A stretch of 64,000 nucleotides of DNA from Ferrovibrio terrae. Lineage in GTDB: Bacteria > Pseudomonadota > Alphaproteobacteria > Ferrovibrionales > Ferrovibrionaceae. The DNA lies in the NCBI RefSeq assembly GCF_007197755.1, contig NZ_CP041636.1, forward strand, positions 682,001-746,000. The letters run 5' to 3'. The notes under the pieces were generated by a model that was not told where the DNA came from, made no database searches, and was given only the letters and a program-made list of their open reading frames with translations. Numbering within the stretch: position 1 is the first letter of the stretch; the number at the start of each line of letters is the position of its first letter. A program made the position numbers and the translations under genes. This document shows positions 54,096 to 61,952 of the stretch, in pieces.

Positions 54096-54860
54096 ATGAA
54101 TGATCTAAAAGGAAAAATTGCCATCGTCACTGGCGGCGGCCAAGGCATCGGCAAGGCCATCACCTTGCGCCTGGCAGCGGAAGGCTGCCTTGTCGCGATC
54201 TTCGACCTCCGCCCTGACGCAGCAGAAGAAACCGCACAGGCCGCCCGCTCCACCGGAGGCAATGTGAAGGTCTACGGCGTCGATGTTAGTGACCAAGCCG
54301 CCGTGAATGCGGCCGTCGCTTCAGTCGAGGCCGACCTGGGTCCGGTCTGGCTCCTGGTGAACAATGCCGGCTGGGATCAACCTGCCCCGTTCCTCAGCAC
54401 CGACAGCACGCTTTGGAACAAGATCATTGCCATCAATCTGATGGGCCCGCTGAACCTGCATAAGGCAGTCTGCCCGGGCATGGTTCAGAGGGGCGCGGGC
54501 CGTGTGGTCAATATCGCTTCCGACGCCGCGCGCGTTGGCACCGCTACAGAAGCCGTCTATTCCGCCTGCAAGGGCGGCATTATTGCCTTCACCAAGTCGG
54601 TAGCGCGCGAGTTGGCGCGTAACAATGTGCTCCTCAACGCGGTCTGCCCTGGCCCGACTAATACGCCGATGATGCAACAGGTACTCGGCACCGGCGAACA
54701 GGCCGTAAAATGGAAAGATGCCATGGTGCGCGGAATCCCGCTCAAGCGCATGGGCGAACCGGAGGACTATGCCGGCATTGTTGCCTTCCTAGCGTCGTCC
54801 GATGCCGGTTACATAACCGGCCAGACCATCTCGGTATCCGGCGGACTGAATATGATCTGA
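54096..54860 (+). CDS. badH: 2-hydroxycyclohexanecarboxyl-CoA dehydrogenase (SDR), BadH-like
   Basis: A 254-residue SDR with IAIVTGGGQGIGKAITLRLA, VNNAGWDQPAPF, YSACKGGIIAFTKSVAREL (YxxxK) and AVCPGPTNTPMM. GWDQPAPF and the CPGPT segment match the BadH subgroup I know from cyclohexanecarboxylate degraders. It oxidises 2-hydroxycyclohexanecarboxyl-CoA to the ketone with NAD. The following genes, an AliB/BadJ-like dehydrogenase and a BadI-like ring hydrolase, support it. Confidence 0.85.
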   Translation: MNDLKGKIAIVTGGGQGIGKAITLRLAAEGCLVAIFDLRPDAAEETAQAARSTGGNVKVYGVDVSDQAAVNAAVASVEADLGPVWLLVNNAGWDQPAPFLSTDSTLWNKIIAINLMGPLNLHKAVCPGMVQRGAGRVVNIASDAARVGTATEAVYSACKGGIIAFTKSVARELARNNVLLNAVCPGPTNTPMMQQVLGTGEQAVKWKDAMVRGIPLKRMGEPEDYAGIVAFLASSDAGYITGQTISVSGGLNMI

Positions 54861-54893
54861 AGACCAGCGGTCATACCGCTCCAGGGAGGAAAA

Positions 54894-56042
54894 ATGATAC
54901 TGACAGAAGATCAGAGGGCGCTGCAGGATGTCGCGCGCCGATTTGCGCGTGAAAGACTACTCCCCGATTACCAGAAGCGCGAAATTGAGGGCACGATGGA
55001 CCGCGCCCTGCTCCGCGAGATGGGTAAGCTCGGCTTTCTTGGTGCCGACTCGCCCGAGGAGTTGGGCGGCCTGGGCGTCGACGCCGTCACCGCTGGCCTC
55101 ATTGCCGAAGAGTTGGCCTATGGCGACTTCAATATTTCCGCCCTGTCGGTGGCAACGTCACTAAACATCGCGATCCTCCTGAATCACGCCAAGCCTGACG
55201 TCATTCAGCAAGCCGTTCCGAAAATGATCAGCGGCGAGCACATCATGGCGATCTGCTTGACTGAGCCGCGTGGTGGATCGGATGCGGCAAACTTAATACT
55301 TCGCGCACGCCGTGATGGAGATTCGTATGTCCTGAATGGCGAAAAGACCTCGATTACCTTCGCTGGGTGTGCCGATATTTTTCTGGTCTTTGCTCGGACC
55401 GGAACACCGGAACAAGGGGCGAAAGGTGTCTCGGCTTTCTTCGTCCCCGAAGGAACCAAGGGCATCACATGCACAAAATTCAACGATCTGGGCGGCGCCA
55501 TTAGCGGTCGTGGCTCAGTCTTCTTTGACGATGTGCGAGTGCCGGCGAGTTGCATGATCGGCACCGAAGGCAAAGGCTTCTCGCAGGTCATGCAAGGCTT
55601 CGACTACAGCCGAGCCCTGATCGCTCTGCAGTGTTGTGGCGCGGCACAAGCCTCTTTGGATGAAGCCTGGGCTTACGCGAAAGAGCGCGAGGCCTTCGGG
55701 CGACCGATTGGCCAGTTCCAGGGCGTCACCTTCCCGCTCTCCGAAGGGGAAACACATATCGCGGCAGCGCGACAGCTTTCATATCACACACTCTCCTTGC
55801 GTGATGCGGGGCTGCCCCACACAGCTGAAGCGGCAATGGTGAAATGGCTCGGACCTCGCACGGCTTTCGATGTCATTCATCAGTGCCTGCTCACTTTCGG
55901 GCATTACGGCTGGTCGAAGGACCTTCCGCATCAACAGCGGCTACGCGACGTGATGGGTCTTGAGATCGGGGACGGCACTGCGGGCATCATGAAGCAGATT
56001 ATTGCTCGGGAACGTATCGGTCGCGCGGCTATTGCCTACTGA
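54894..56042 (+). CDS. aliB: Cyclohexanecarboxyl-CoA dehydrogenase-like acyl-CoA dehydrogenase (AliB/BadJ)
   Basis: A 382-residue acyl-CoA dehydrogenase: MAICLTEPRGGSDAANLILR, TSITFAGCADIFLVFARTG and FGRPIGQFQGVTFPLSEGE. At the usual catalytic-glutamate position it reads EIGDGTAGIMKQII, so the glutamate is an aspartate. Alicyclic acyl-CoA dehydrogenases are known for an altered base. It lies between badH-like and badI-like genes; the reaction would be ring desaturation of cyclohexanecarboxyl-CoA. GGAGG precedes the ATG. Confidence 0.82.
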   Translation: MILTEDQRALQDVARRFARERLLPDYQKREIEGTMDRALLREMGKLGFLGADSPEELGGLGVDAVTAGLIAEELAYGDFNISALSVATSLNIAILLNHAKPDVIQQAVPKMISGEHIMAICLTEPRGGSDAANLILRARRDGDSYVLNGEKTSITFAGCADIFLVFARTGTPEQGAKGVSAFFVPEGTKGITCTKFNDLGGAISGRGSVFFDDVRVPASCMIGTEGKGFSQVMQGFDYSRALIALQCCGAAQASLDEAWAYAKEREAFGRPIGQFQGVTFPLSEGETHIAAARQLSYHTLSLRDAGLPHTAEAAMVKWLGPRTAFDVIHQCLLTFGHYGWSKDLPHQQRLRDVMGLEIGDGTAGIMKQIIARERIGRAAIAY

Positions 56043-56078
56043 AAATCAACAAAAATTCTGGATTGAGGAGACAGCATC

Positions 56079-56870
56079 ATGGCGGACAACACATTCGAAG
56101 ATGTGATCTATGAACTGCGCGGTCGCGCCGCATGGATCATCATCAATCGTCCAAAGGTGTACAACGCCTTCCGGGGTCGCACCGTGGAAGAACTGATCCA
56201 GGCGTTTCAACTGGCCGGCAACGACAAGAATGTCTCCAGCATTGTGCTGACGGGCGCCGGCGACAAGGCCTTCTGCACTGGCGGTGACCAGTCGGCTCAT
56301 GAGGGCAACTATGACGGCCGTGGCGTCGTGGGCCTGCCGATCGATGAGCTGCAGAGCATCATTCGCGATGTTCCCAAGCCGGTGATTGCCCGTGTTAACG
56401 GCTTCGCCATTGGCGGAGGCAACGTTCTTGCGACGCTCTGTGACCTCACAATCGCAGCCGAGTCCGCCCAGTTCGGCCAGGTTGGCCCGAAAGTCGGCTC
56501 GTTCGATGCCGGCTGGGGTACTGCCTTCCTTGCTCGTCACGTCGGCGACAAGAAAGCGCGCGAGATTTGGTTCCTCAACGAGCGCTACACTGCTCAGCAG
56601 GCCGCAGAAATGGGTCTGGTGAACAAGGTTGTTCCGCTCGCCGAGCTGGATGCGGCCGTCACGGACTGGACTGATAAGCTGGCCGAACGTTCCCCTACAG
56701 CGTTGGCCTTCCTGAAGCGGTCGTTTAATGCGGACTCGGATGCGATCCGCGGCATTTCCAACATGGCCCTTCATGCCGTGAAGCTCTACTACGCCACTGA
56801 AGAGTCTAAGGAAGGCGTGAACGCGTTCAACGAGAAGCGTAAGCCTGATTTCCATAAGTTCGTGGAGTAA
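56079..56870 (+). CDS. badI: 2-ketocyclohexanecarboxyl-CoA hydrolase
   Basis: A 263-residue crotonase-fold enzyme. The segments AWIIINRPKVYNAFRGRTVE, AFCTGGDQSAHEGNYDGRG, VPKPVIARVNGFAIGGGNV and GPKVGSFDAGWGTAFLARHV follow BadI of Rhodopseudomonas almost block for block, as I remember it. It opens the ring of 2-ketocyclohexanecarboxyl-CoA to pimelyl-CoA by retro-Claisen hydrolysis. MenB-like dihydroxynaphthoyl-CoA synthase is the nearest alternative, but no menaquinone genes are near. Confidence 0.9.
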   Translation: MADNTFEDVIYELRGRAAWIIINRPKVYNAFRGRTVEELIQAFQLAGNDKNVSSIVLTGAGDKAFCTGGDQSAHEGNYDGRGVVGLPIDELQSIIRDVPKPVIARVNGFAIGGGNVLATLCDLTIAAESAQFGQVGPKVGSFDAGWGTAFLARHVGDKKAREIWFLNERYTAQQAAEMGLVNKVVPLAELDAAVTDWTDKLAERSPTALAFLKRSFNADSDAIRGISNMALHAVKLYYATEESKEGVNAFNEKRKPDFHKFVE

Positions 56871-56873
56871 TGC

Positions 56874-58094
56874 ATGGCCCCGGCACCAATTCACCCGAGC
56901 GACCTGCACCGCCATCTCCCTAAAGAGGGTTTGGTCTGGTGGCACGGTTGCTCGGGTGAATCGGCGGCCTTCAGGTCAGCACTAGCCGCGAGCGATCTGC
57001 ATAACCTGACGCTTACTGGGATTTACGTTCCTGGCCTGAATCGTCTGGATTCTCTGCTGGCGGCCGGAGCTTCAGCGCAAAGCTTTTTCATGCTGCCCGA
57101 ACTTGCCGCAAGGCAGGAGAAGACCAAGTTTCTTCCGCTGTGCTATCGCGACATCGGACGTACATTGCGACAGCAGCCGCCGGTTGCGGCAATCTTTTCG
57201 GTATCCCCCCCCAATGCCAATGGTTACTGCAGCTTTGGCACGGTCACCGATTTTCTCGCCGACCTTTGGCGTGACATTCCCATTCGCATTGCCCATATAA
57301 ACCCGCTCATGCCAACGACTCTTGGCGAGCATGGTATTCCGTTCAAAGAATTGACTTTCTACACCGAAGTACCGGAACCATTAATGGAGTCAGATCCCGG
57401 TATTGACGCCGTCGCGGAACGTATCGGTGCCCTGGCGGCGGAAATCATCCCCGATGGCTCCACCATTCAGGCCGGACTTGGACGCGCGCCGGAAGCGGTG
57501 TTACGCAGCCTCGTTTCTCATCGCGGCCTCGCAATTCATTCAGGGCTGATCGGCGACTCCACATTGCAATTGCTGAATGCTGGCGCGTTGCGGGCAAATG
57601 CACCGATCACGGCTGGAGTGGCTATAGGTACGCGCCAGCTTTATGACGCAGTGAGCAGTGCCGCCTTCCAATTCTGTCCGCCGTCACACACACACGATAT
57701 TCGCGTGCTGGCTTCGCTGAAGCAGTTCGTAACCATCAACTCGGCGATCGAAGTCGATTTGTCCGGTCAGGCGTACGCTGAAGCGGTGCCTAAAGGCATG
57801 ATTTCCGGACCAGGAGGCGCCTCTGATTTTGCTGCCGGTGCGCGCGCCAATGACGGGCTGCGCCTCGTTGTCCTACCCGCAACGACCGGTAAGGTCAGCC
57901 GTATCATCACGCCTGATCTGGCCAGCGGCCCAATCTCTCTGGGCCGCTTCGACACTGACATCGTGGTGACAGAATACGGAGTTGCTGATCTGCGCGGTTT
58001 GAGCCATCGCGGTCGAGCAGAAGCCATGATCCGGATTGCAGCACCTGCGTTCCAGGAATTGGCTACGCCTTACCTCACCCGGATCATCAACTAG
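56874..58094 (+). CDS. Acetyl-CoA hydrolase/CoA-transferase family (Cat1/4-hydroxybutyrate type)
   Basis: A 406-residue CoA-transferase. SPPNANGYCSFGTVTDF, GSTIQAGLGRAPEAVL, NSAIEVDLSGQAYAE (expected reactive glutamate in NSAIEVDL), PGGASDFAAGAR and VVTEYGVADLRGLSHRGRAE are the family landmarks. It would move CoA between acetyl-CoA and an acid, charging a ring acid or dicarboxylate. Its ATG lies 3 nt after badI, so it belongs to that operon. Confidence 0.87.
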   Translation: MAPAPIHPSDLHRHLPKEGLVWWHGCSGESAAFRSALAASDLHNLTLTGIYVPGLNRLDSLLAAGASAQSFFMLPELAARQEKTKFLPLCYRDIGRTLRQQPPVAAIFSVSPPNANGYCSFGTVTDFLADLWRDIPIRIAHINPLMPTTLGEHGIPFKELTFYTEVPEPLMESDPGIDAVAERIGALAAEIIPDGSTIQAGLGRAPEAVLRSLVSHRGLAIHSGLIGDSTLQLLNAGALRANAPITAGVAIGTRQLYDAVSSAAFQFCPPSHTHDIRVLASLKQFVTINSAIEVDLSGQAYAEAVPKGMISGPGGASDFAAGARANDGLRLVVLPATTGKVSRIITPDLASGPISLGRFDTDIVVTEYGVADLRGLSHRGRAEAMIRIAAPAFQELATPYLTRIIN

Positions 58095-58140
58095 TACGCT
58101 TGCGTACAAGCGACATGCCTGATAGAAATAGTACGCTAGC
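58094..58140. promoter_or_regulatory. Operator-like sites upstream of an acyl-CoA dehydrogenase gene
   Basis: GTACGC-TT-GCGTAC (58094-58107) is a perfect inverted repeat that contains TACGCTTGC and GCTTGCGTA. A second half-site, TACGCTAGC, lies at 58132-58140, about 20-30 bp before the ATG at 58162. Confidence 0.6.
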
Positions 58141-58161
58141 ACACCAAAAGGGATCAGCGGC

Positions 58162-59319
58162 ATGATCGAACGGACCCTCTTTCGCGAAGAGCACCGCATT
58201 TTCCGCGAAACCGTGCGCCGCTTTGTCGAGAAGGAAATCGTCCCCTTCCATGCCCAGTGGGAGAGAGACGGCATCGTGCCTCGCGAACTCTGGCTTAAGG
58301 CCGGTGCCCAGGGCCTGCTCTGCTGCACGGTGCCGGAAGAGTACGGCGGTCTGGGTCTCGATTATTTATTCGACGTCATTGTCTTCGAGGAGCTGTGGCG
58401 TGCCGGCGCCAGCGGTCCCGGCTTCCTTATCCATACAGATCTGGTCGCCACCTATATCCTGAGCTTCGGCACCGAAGAGCAGAAGCGTAAATGGCTGCCC
58501 AAGATGGTATCGGGCGAGGCAATCGGCTCGCTCGGCATGACCGAGCCCCATGCCGGTTCGGACCTGAAGGCGATCCGTACGCGCGCCACACGCGACGGCG
58601 ACGACTTCATCATAAATGGCCAGAAAGTATTCATCTCCAATGGCCAGCTCTGCGACATCCTGGTGCTCGCCACCAAAACCGACAAGGATGCCGGCGCAAA
58701 AGGCATAACCCTGTTCCTGGTAGAAGGCGATCGGGAAGGCTTCCGGCGCGGCCGCAACCTTGAAAAACTCGGCATGCACGCCCAGGACACGTCCGAGCTG
58801 TTCTTCGAGGACGTTCGCATTCCAGCATCTAACATGCTGGGTGAGGAAGGGCGTGGTTTTGCGATGATGATGACCAAGCTTTCGCAGGAGCGTCTCGCAC
58901 AGGCCGTTCGCTCAGCTACGGTGGCAGAGATAATCATCGAATGGACGCTGGAATACACTCAGCAGCGCGAGGCATTCGGTCAGACGATCTTCGACTTCCA
59001 GAATACCCAGTTCAAACTGGCCGAACTCAAGACCCAGGCGATGGTCGGTCGCGTCTTCACCGACAAATGCATCGACCTGTTCATGCAGGGCAAGCTCGAT
59101 CCTGTGGATGCCGCCATGGCGAAGATGTTCACAACAGAGTTGCATTGCAAGGCAGCAGATGAATGCCTGCAGCTCTTTGGTGGCTGGGGCTATATGTGGG
59201 AATATCCGATTGCCCGTGCCTACGCCGATGCGCGCATCACGAAGATCGCTGGCGGATCCATTGAGGTCATGAAAATGATCATCGCGCGCGACATGGCAGA
59301 GAGCCAGAGAGCGCGCTAG
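58162..59319 (+). CDS. Acyl-CoA dehydrogenase
   Basis: A 385-residue acyl-CoA dehydrogenase: LGMTEPHAGSDLKAIRTRA, VFISNGQLCDILVLATKT, FGQTIFDFQNTQFKLAEL and LQLFGGWGYMWEYPIARAY. The C-terminal motif is KIAGGSIEVMKMIIARDM, with no glutamate at the EGT position, as in long-chain-type enzymes. AAAGGGA precedes the ATG. It stands alone between convergent operons, under its own TACGC-type operator. Confidence 0.9.
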   Translation: MIERTLFREEHRIFRETVRRFVEKEIVPFHAQWERDGIVPRELWLKAGAQGLLCCTVPEEYGGLGLDYLFDVIVFEELWRAGASGPGFLIHTDLVATYILSFGTEEQKRKWLPKMVSGEAIGSLGMTEPHAGSDLKAIRTRATRDGDDFIINGQKVFISNGQLCDILVLATKTDKDAGAKGITLFLVEGDREGFRRGRNLEKLGMHAQDTSELFFEDVRIPASNMLGEEGRGFAMMMTKLSQERLAQAVRSATVAEIIIEWTLEYTQQREAFGQTIFDFQNTQFKLAELKTQAMVGRVFTDKCIDLFMQGKLDPVDAAMAKMFTTELHCKAADECLQLFGGWGYMWEYPIARAYADARITKIAGGSIEVMKMIIARDMAESQRAR

Positions 59320-59337
59320 AAAGACCGCGACGCCATA

Positions 59338-60225
59338 TCAGGCGCCGCGTCCCTTTCGTTCTTTCTCCGCCGATTCCCGCAGTGCGTTCCGCGCCGCAGC
59401 CCAATCTGCCTCGGAAAGCGACGCAAGATCGGCGAAAGTACTCGGCGCCGCCAGATGGTGGCCACCATCGACAGCGATCGTAGCACCATTGATATAGTCG
59501 CAAGCATCGCTCATCAGGAAGGTGGTCAGATTGCGCAGCTCATGCATCTGGCCAAAGCGGCGCATCGGTACTTGGTCACTCTGCGTCGCCCCTACTGAAG
59601 TGCCCGGGATCGGATTGAGCTTCTCCCAGGCATTCGGCGTCGGAAACGGGCCTGGCGCAATGGCGTTCAGACGGATTTTCTTCGGCCCCCACTCCACAGC
59701 AAGTGACATAGTCATCGCCTGAATTGCTGCTTTGGCCATTGCTGACGGCGTAACGAATGCTGATCCGGTCCATACCCAGGTGACCAGATTGCTCAAGACC
59801 GTTCCGGGTAACCCCGCCTCGATCCAGCGCTTCCCGCAGTACAGGGTGGCAAAGAATGAACCATCCATCACCGTGGACGTAATGGCCTGATAACCCCTGG
59901 GCGAAAGGCTTTCCGTGGGTGCAATAAAATTGGCAGCCGCGTTGTTGACCAGGCCGGTCAGCGGCCCGGCCTCCCAAGCGCGCGCAACGGTCTCCTCCAT
60001 ACTGGCCGCATCGCGGACGTTTGAGAGGAGATAATCGGCCTTTCCGCCTGCAGAACGAATTTCATCCACTGTCTCGCCGAGCACCTGCTCACGTCGCCCG
60101 CAGACGTAAACATGAGCTCCGTGAAGGGCGAAGCCGCGGGCCATCTCCTTGCCAAGTCCGGTACCACCTCCAGTGATCAGGATGCGTTTTCGGTTCAGCA
60201 GATCATTGCGGAATGGCGAGTTCAT
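59338..60225 (-). CDS. SDR, 2,4-dienoyl-CoA reductase-like
   Basis: A 295-residue SDR: ILITGGGTGLGKEMARGFAL, VNNAAANFIAPTESLSP and DGSFFATLYCGKRWIE. The active-site region reads SAFVTPSAMAKAAIQAM, so the classical YxxxK tyrosine is replaced, as in peroxisomal/mitochondrial 2,4-dienoyl-CoA reductases. The C-terminal PMRRFGQMHELRNLTTFLMS also suits that group. It lies 20 nt downstream of the BKACE gene in one operon and would reduce dienoyl-CoA intermediates with NADPH. Confidence 0.83.
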   Translation of the reverse strand: MNSPFRNDLLNRKRILITGGGTGLGKEMARGFALHGAHVYVCGRREQVLGETVDEIRSAGGKADYLLSNVRDAASMEETVARAWEAGPLTGLVNNAAANFIAPTESLSPRGYQAITSTVMDGSFFATLYCGKRWIEAGLPGTVLSNLVTWVWTGSAFVTPSAMAKAAIQAMTMSLAVEWGPKKIRLNAIAPGPFPTPNAWEKLNPIPGTSVGATQSDQVPMRRFGQMHELRNLTTFLMSDACDYINGATIAVDGGHHLAAPSTFADLASLSEADWAAARNALRESAEKERKGRGA

Positions 60226-60245
60226 GACGTCCTCATTGATGCAGT

Positions 60246-61178
60246 TTAGAACGCGACGTTATTGCCACCCTTCAGACCCAGCATAGCCCGGGCTTCTTCG
60301 GGAGTGGCGATCTCGATAGAGAGGTCTTTCAGAATTCGTACAATCTTTGAGACCTGCTCGGCATTTGATTTTGCGAGCTCGCCGCGTGCAATGAAGATGC
60401 TATCCTCAAGGCCGACGCGCACATGACCGCCCATGGTTGCATTGTTCATGGCGATCGGCATCTGGTTCCGCCCCGCAGCCAGCACCGACATGTAGTAATT
60501 GTCACCGAACAGCCGGTCCGCCGTCGCACGCATATGTACCAGATGATCAACATGCGCGCCGATACCACCAAGGATGCCGAATACGCCCTGGATGAATAAC
60601 GGGCCCTTCACCAGACCGCGGTCAACGAAATGCGCCAGATTGTAAAGATGGCCTATGTCGTAGCATTCGAATTCGAAGCGCGTACCGTTGGCCGAAAGCT
60701 CCGTCAGCCCGCGTTCGATCTGGGCGAATGTGTTCGACAGAATGAAGTCACGCGTCATTTCGAGATACGGACGCTCCCACGCGAACTTGAACTCGTGCAT
60801 CTTCTCGGCAGCAGCTGAGATGTTGAAATTCAGGGACCCCATATTCATCGACGCGACTTCGGGCTGCGCCCATTTGGCTGCAGCCAACCGCTCATCGATG
60901 GTCATGCCAAGGCCGCCGCCGGTCGTAATGTTAATGACCGCGTCGCATTCGGCCTTGATGCGCGGCAGGAAACGCGCAAAGGCTTCCGGCTTTTGTGTGG
61001 GCTGACCCGTTTCCTCGTTTCGCGCATGCAGATGCAGGATCGCTGCGCCGGCCTTGGCGGCGGCGATCGAGTCACTGGCAATCTGCTCGGCCGTAATGGG
61101 CAGATACGGCGTCATGGTGGGGGTATGAATCGATCCCGTGACGGCGCAGCTGATGATGACCTTATTGGCTTTGCGCAT
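60246..61178 (-). CDS. BKACE-family beta-keto acid cleavage enzyme (DUF849)
   Basis: A 310-residue TIM-barrel enzyme with KVIISCAVTGSIHTPTMTPY, ILHLHARNEETGQPTQ (zinc HxH), INITTGGGLGMTIDERL and NATMGGHVRVGLEDSIFI. These are the landmarks of BKACE proteins, which cleave a beta-keto acid with acetyl-CoA to acetoacetate and a new CoA ester. The substrate side chain is not readable. GAGGGG precedes the ATG. Product acetoacetate could feed the thiolase genes at 51-54 kb. Confidence 0.88.
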   Translation of the reverse strand: MRKANKVIISCAVTGSIHTPTMTPYLPITAEQIASDSIAAAKAGAAILHLHARNEETGQPTQKPEAFARFLPRIKAECDAVINITTGGGLGMTIDERLAAAKWAQPEVASMNMGSLNFNISAAAEKMHEFKFAWERPYLEMTRDFILSNTFAQIERGLTELSANGTRFEFECYDIGHLYNLAHFVDRGLVKGPLFIQGVFGILGGIGAHVDHLVHMRATADRLFGDNYYMSVLAAGRNQMPIAMNNATMGGHVRVGLEDSIFIARGELAKSNAEQVSKIVRILKDLSIEIATPEEARAMLGLKGGNNVAF

Positions 61179-61207
61179 TTGGACGTTTCCCCTCGATTAA
61201 TAATATC

Positions 61208-61229
61208 ACCGTACCGTATGCTACCGTAT
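61208..61229. promoter_or_regulatory. Direct repeats upstream of the BKACE operon
   Basis: ACCGTAT occurs at 61213-61219 and 61223-61229, one helical turn apart, with a further ACCGTA at 61208-61213. The repeats lie 30-51 bp upstream of the minus-strand start at 61178. Confidence 0.45.
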
Positions 61230-61286
61230 TAATTAAGTAAACCCATGCAGATGACTGGAGTTAGGCGCTCGGATCAGTGTTTCACA

Positions 61287-61299
61287 TTGCAAGCAAGTA
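61287..61299. promoter_or_regulatory. Variant TTGCAAGC site before the MarR gene
   Basis: TTGCAAGCAAGTA resembles the left arm of the site at 54006. It lies about 60 bp before the MarR start in the divergent gap, a position suited to autoregulation. Confidence 0.35.
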
Positions 61300-61360
61300 A
61301 ATGATATGTTAGCTAATAAAGATGATTTCTTACTATTATGAATGAAAGTGATCTGCCGGC

Positions 61361-61852
61361 ATGGAAAGTGAAATCCGACACTGGGGTCTGCGTCTCGGCT
61401 ACCTGATCCATGACGTATCACGGCTCCGCCGGGTTAATTTCGACCGTGAGCTGTCGCCGCTCGGCATCACACGCTCGCAATGGTGGGTCCTTGCATTCAT
61501 CTCCCGCAACAATGGCCTGCCGCAGACGCAGCTCGCCAATGAACTGGACGTTGGCAAGGTAGCGCTGGGCTCGTTGATCGATCGGCTCCAGGAAGGCGGG
61601 TTCGTGACGCGCGAAGCTGATGCGAAGGACCGCCGTGTAAAGCGGGTTTTCCTGACCAAGAAAGCCCACAAGCTCATGAGCGACATCGAACCGGTCAGTT
61701 CCGAGTTCAACAGTCGCATACTCGAAGGTGTCAGCCTTGAAGAGATGAAAAACACTTCGCGAATGCTGGCGAAGATGAAGGAAAACCTGGTCGCCCTATC
61801 AAACGGTAATCGCCCGAAAGGCGGTGCGGAAAGCGACGACGGACTGGACTAG
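61361..61852 (+). CDS. MarR-family transcriptional regulator
   Basis: A 163-residue winged-helix regulator: GITRSQWWVLAFISRNNGLP, LANELDVGKVALGSLIDRL (recognition helix) and EADAKDRRVKRVFLTKKAHK (wing). MarR proteins bind as dimers to short palindromes and respond to aromatic or CoA-ester ligands. BadR, which controls cyclohexanecarboxylate genes in Rhodopseudomonas, is of this family. The gene sits inside the region where TACGC-type sites recur, and I propose it reads them. No strong ribosome site is visible. Confidence 0.9.
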   Translation: MESEIRHWGLRLGYLIHDVSRLRRVNFDRELSPLGITRSQWWVLAFISRNNGLPQTQLANELDVGKVALGSLIDRLQEGGFVTREADAKDRRVKRVFLTKKAHKLMSDIEPVSSEFNSRILEGVSLEEMKNTSRMLAKMKENLVALSNGNRPKGGAESDDGLD

Positions 61853-61887
61853 CGGCCAGAAAATATAGTTCGCTTCATTACCATTAT

Positions 61888-61899
61888 CTTGCGTACTTA
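61888..61899. promoter_or_regulatory. CTTGCGTAC half-site upstream of the NMO gene
   Basis: CTTGCGTACTTA matches the recurring half-site in reverse, about 55-65 bp upstream of the ATG at 61953. A weaker TTCGCTTC lies 20 bp to its left. Confidence 0.45.
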
Positions 61900-61952
61900 T
61901 TTCCATCCCGGCATAATTTCAGTCTGCAAAATGGAACCGCCGGGAGGAAACC

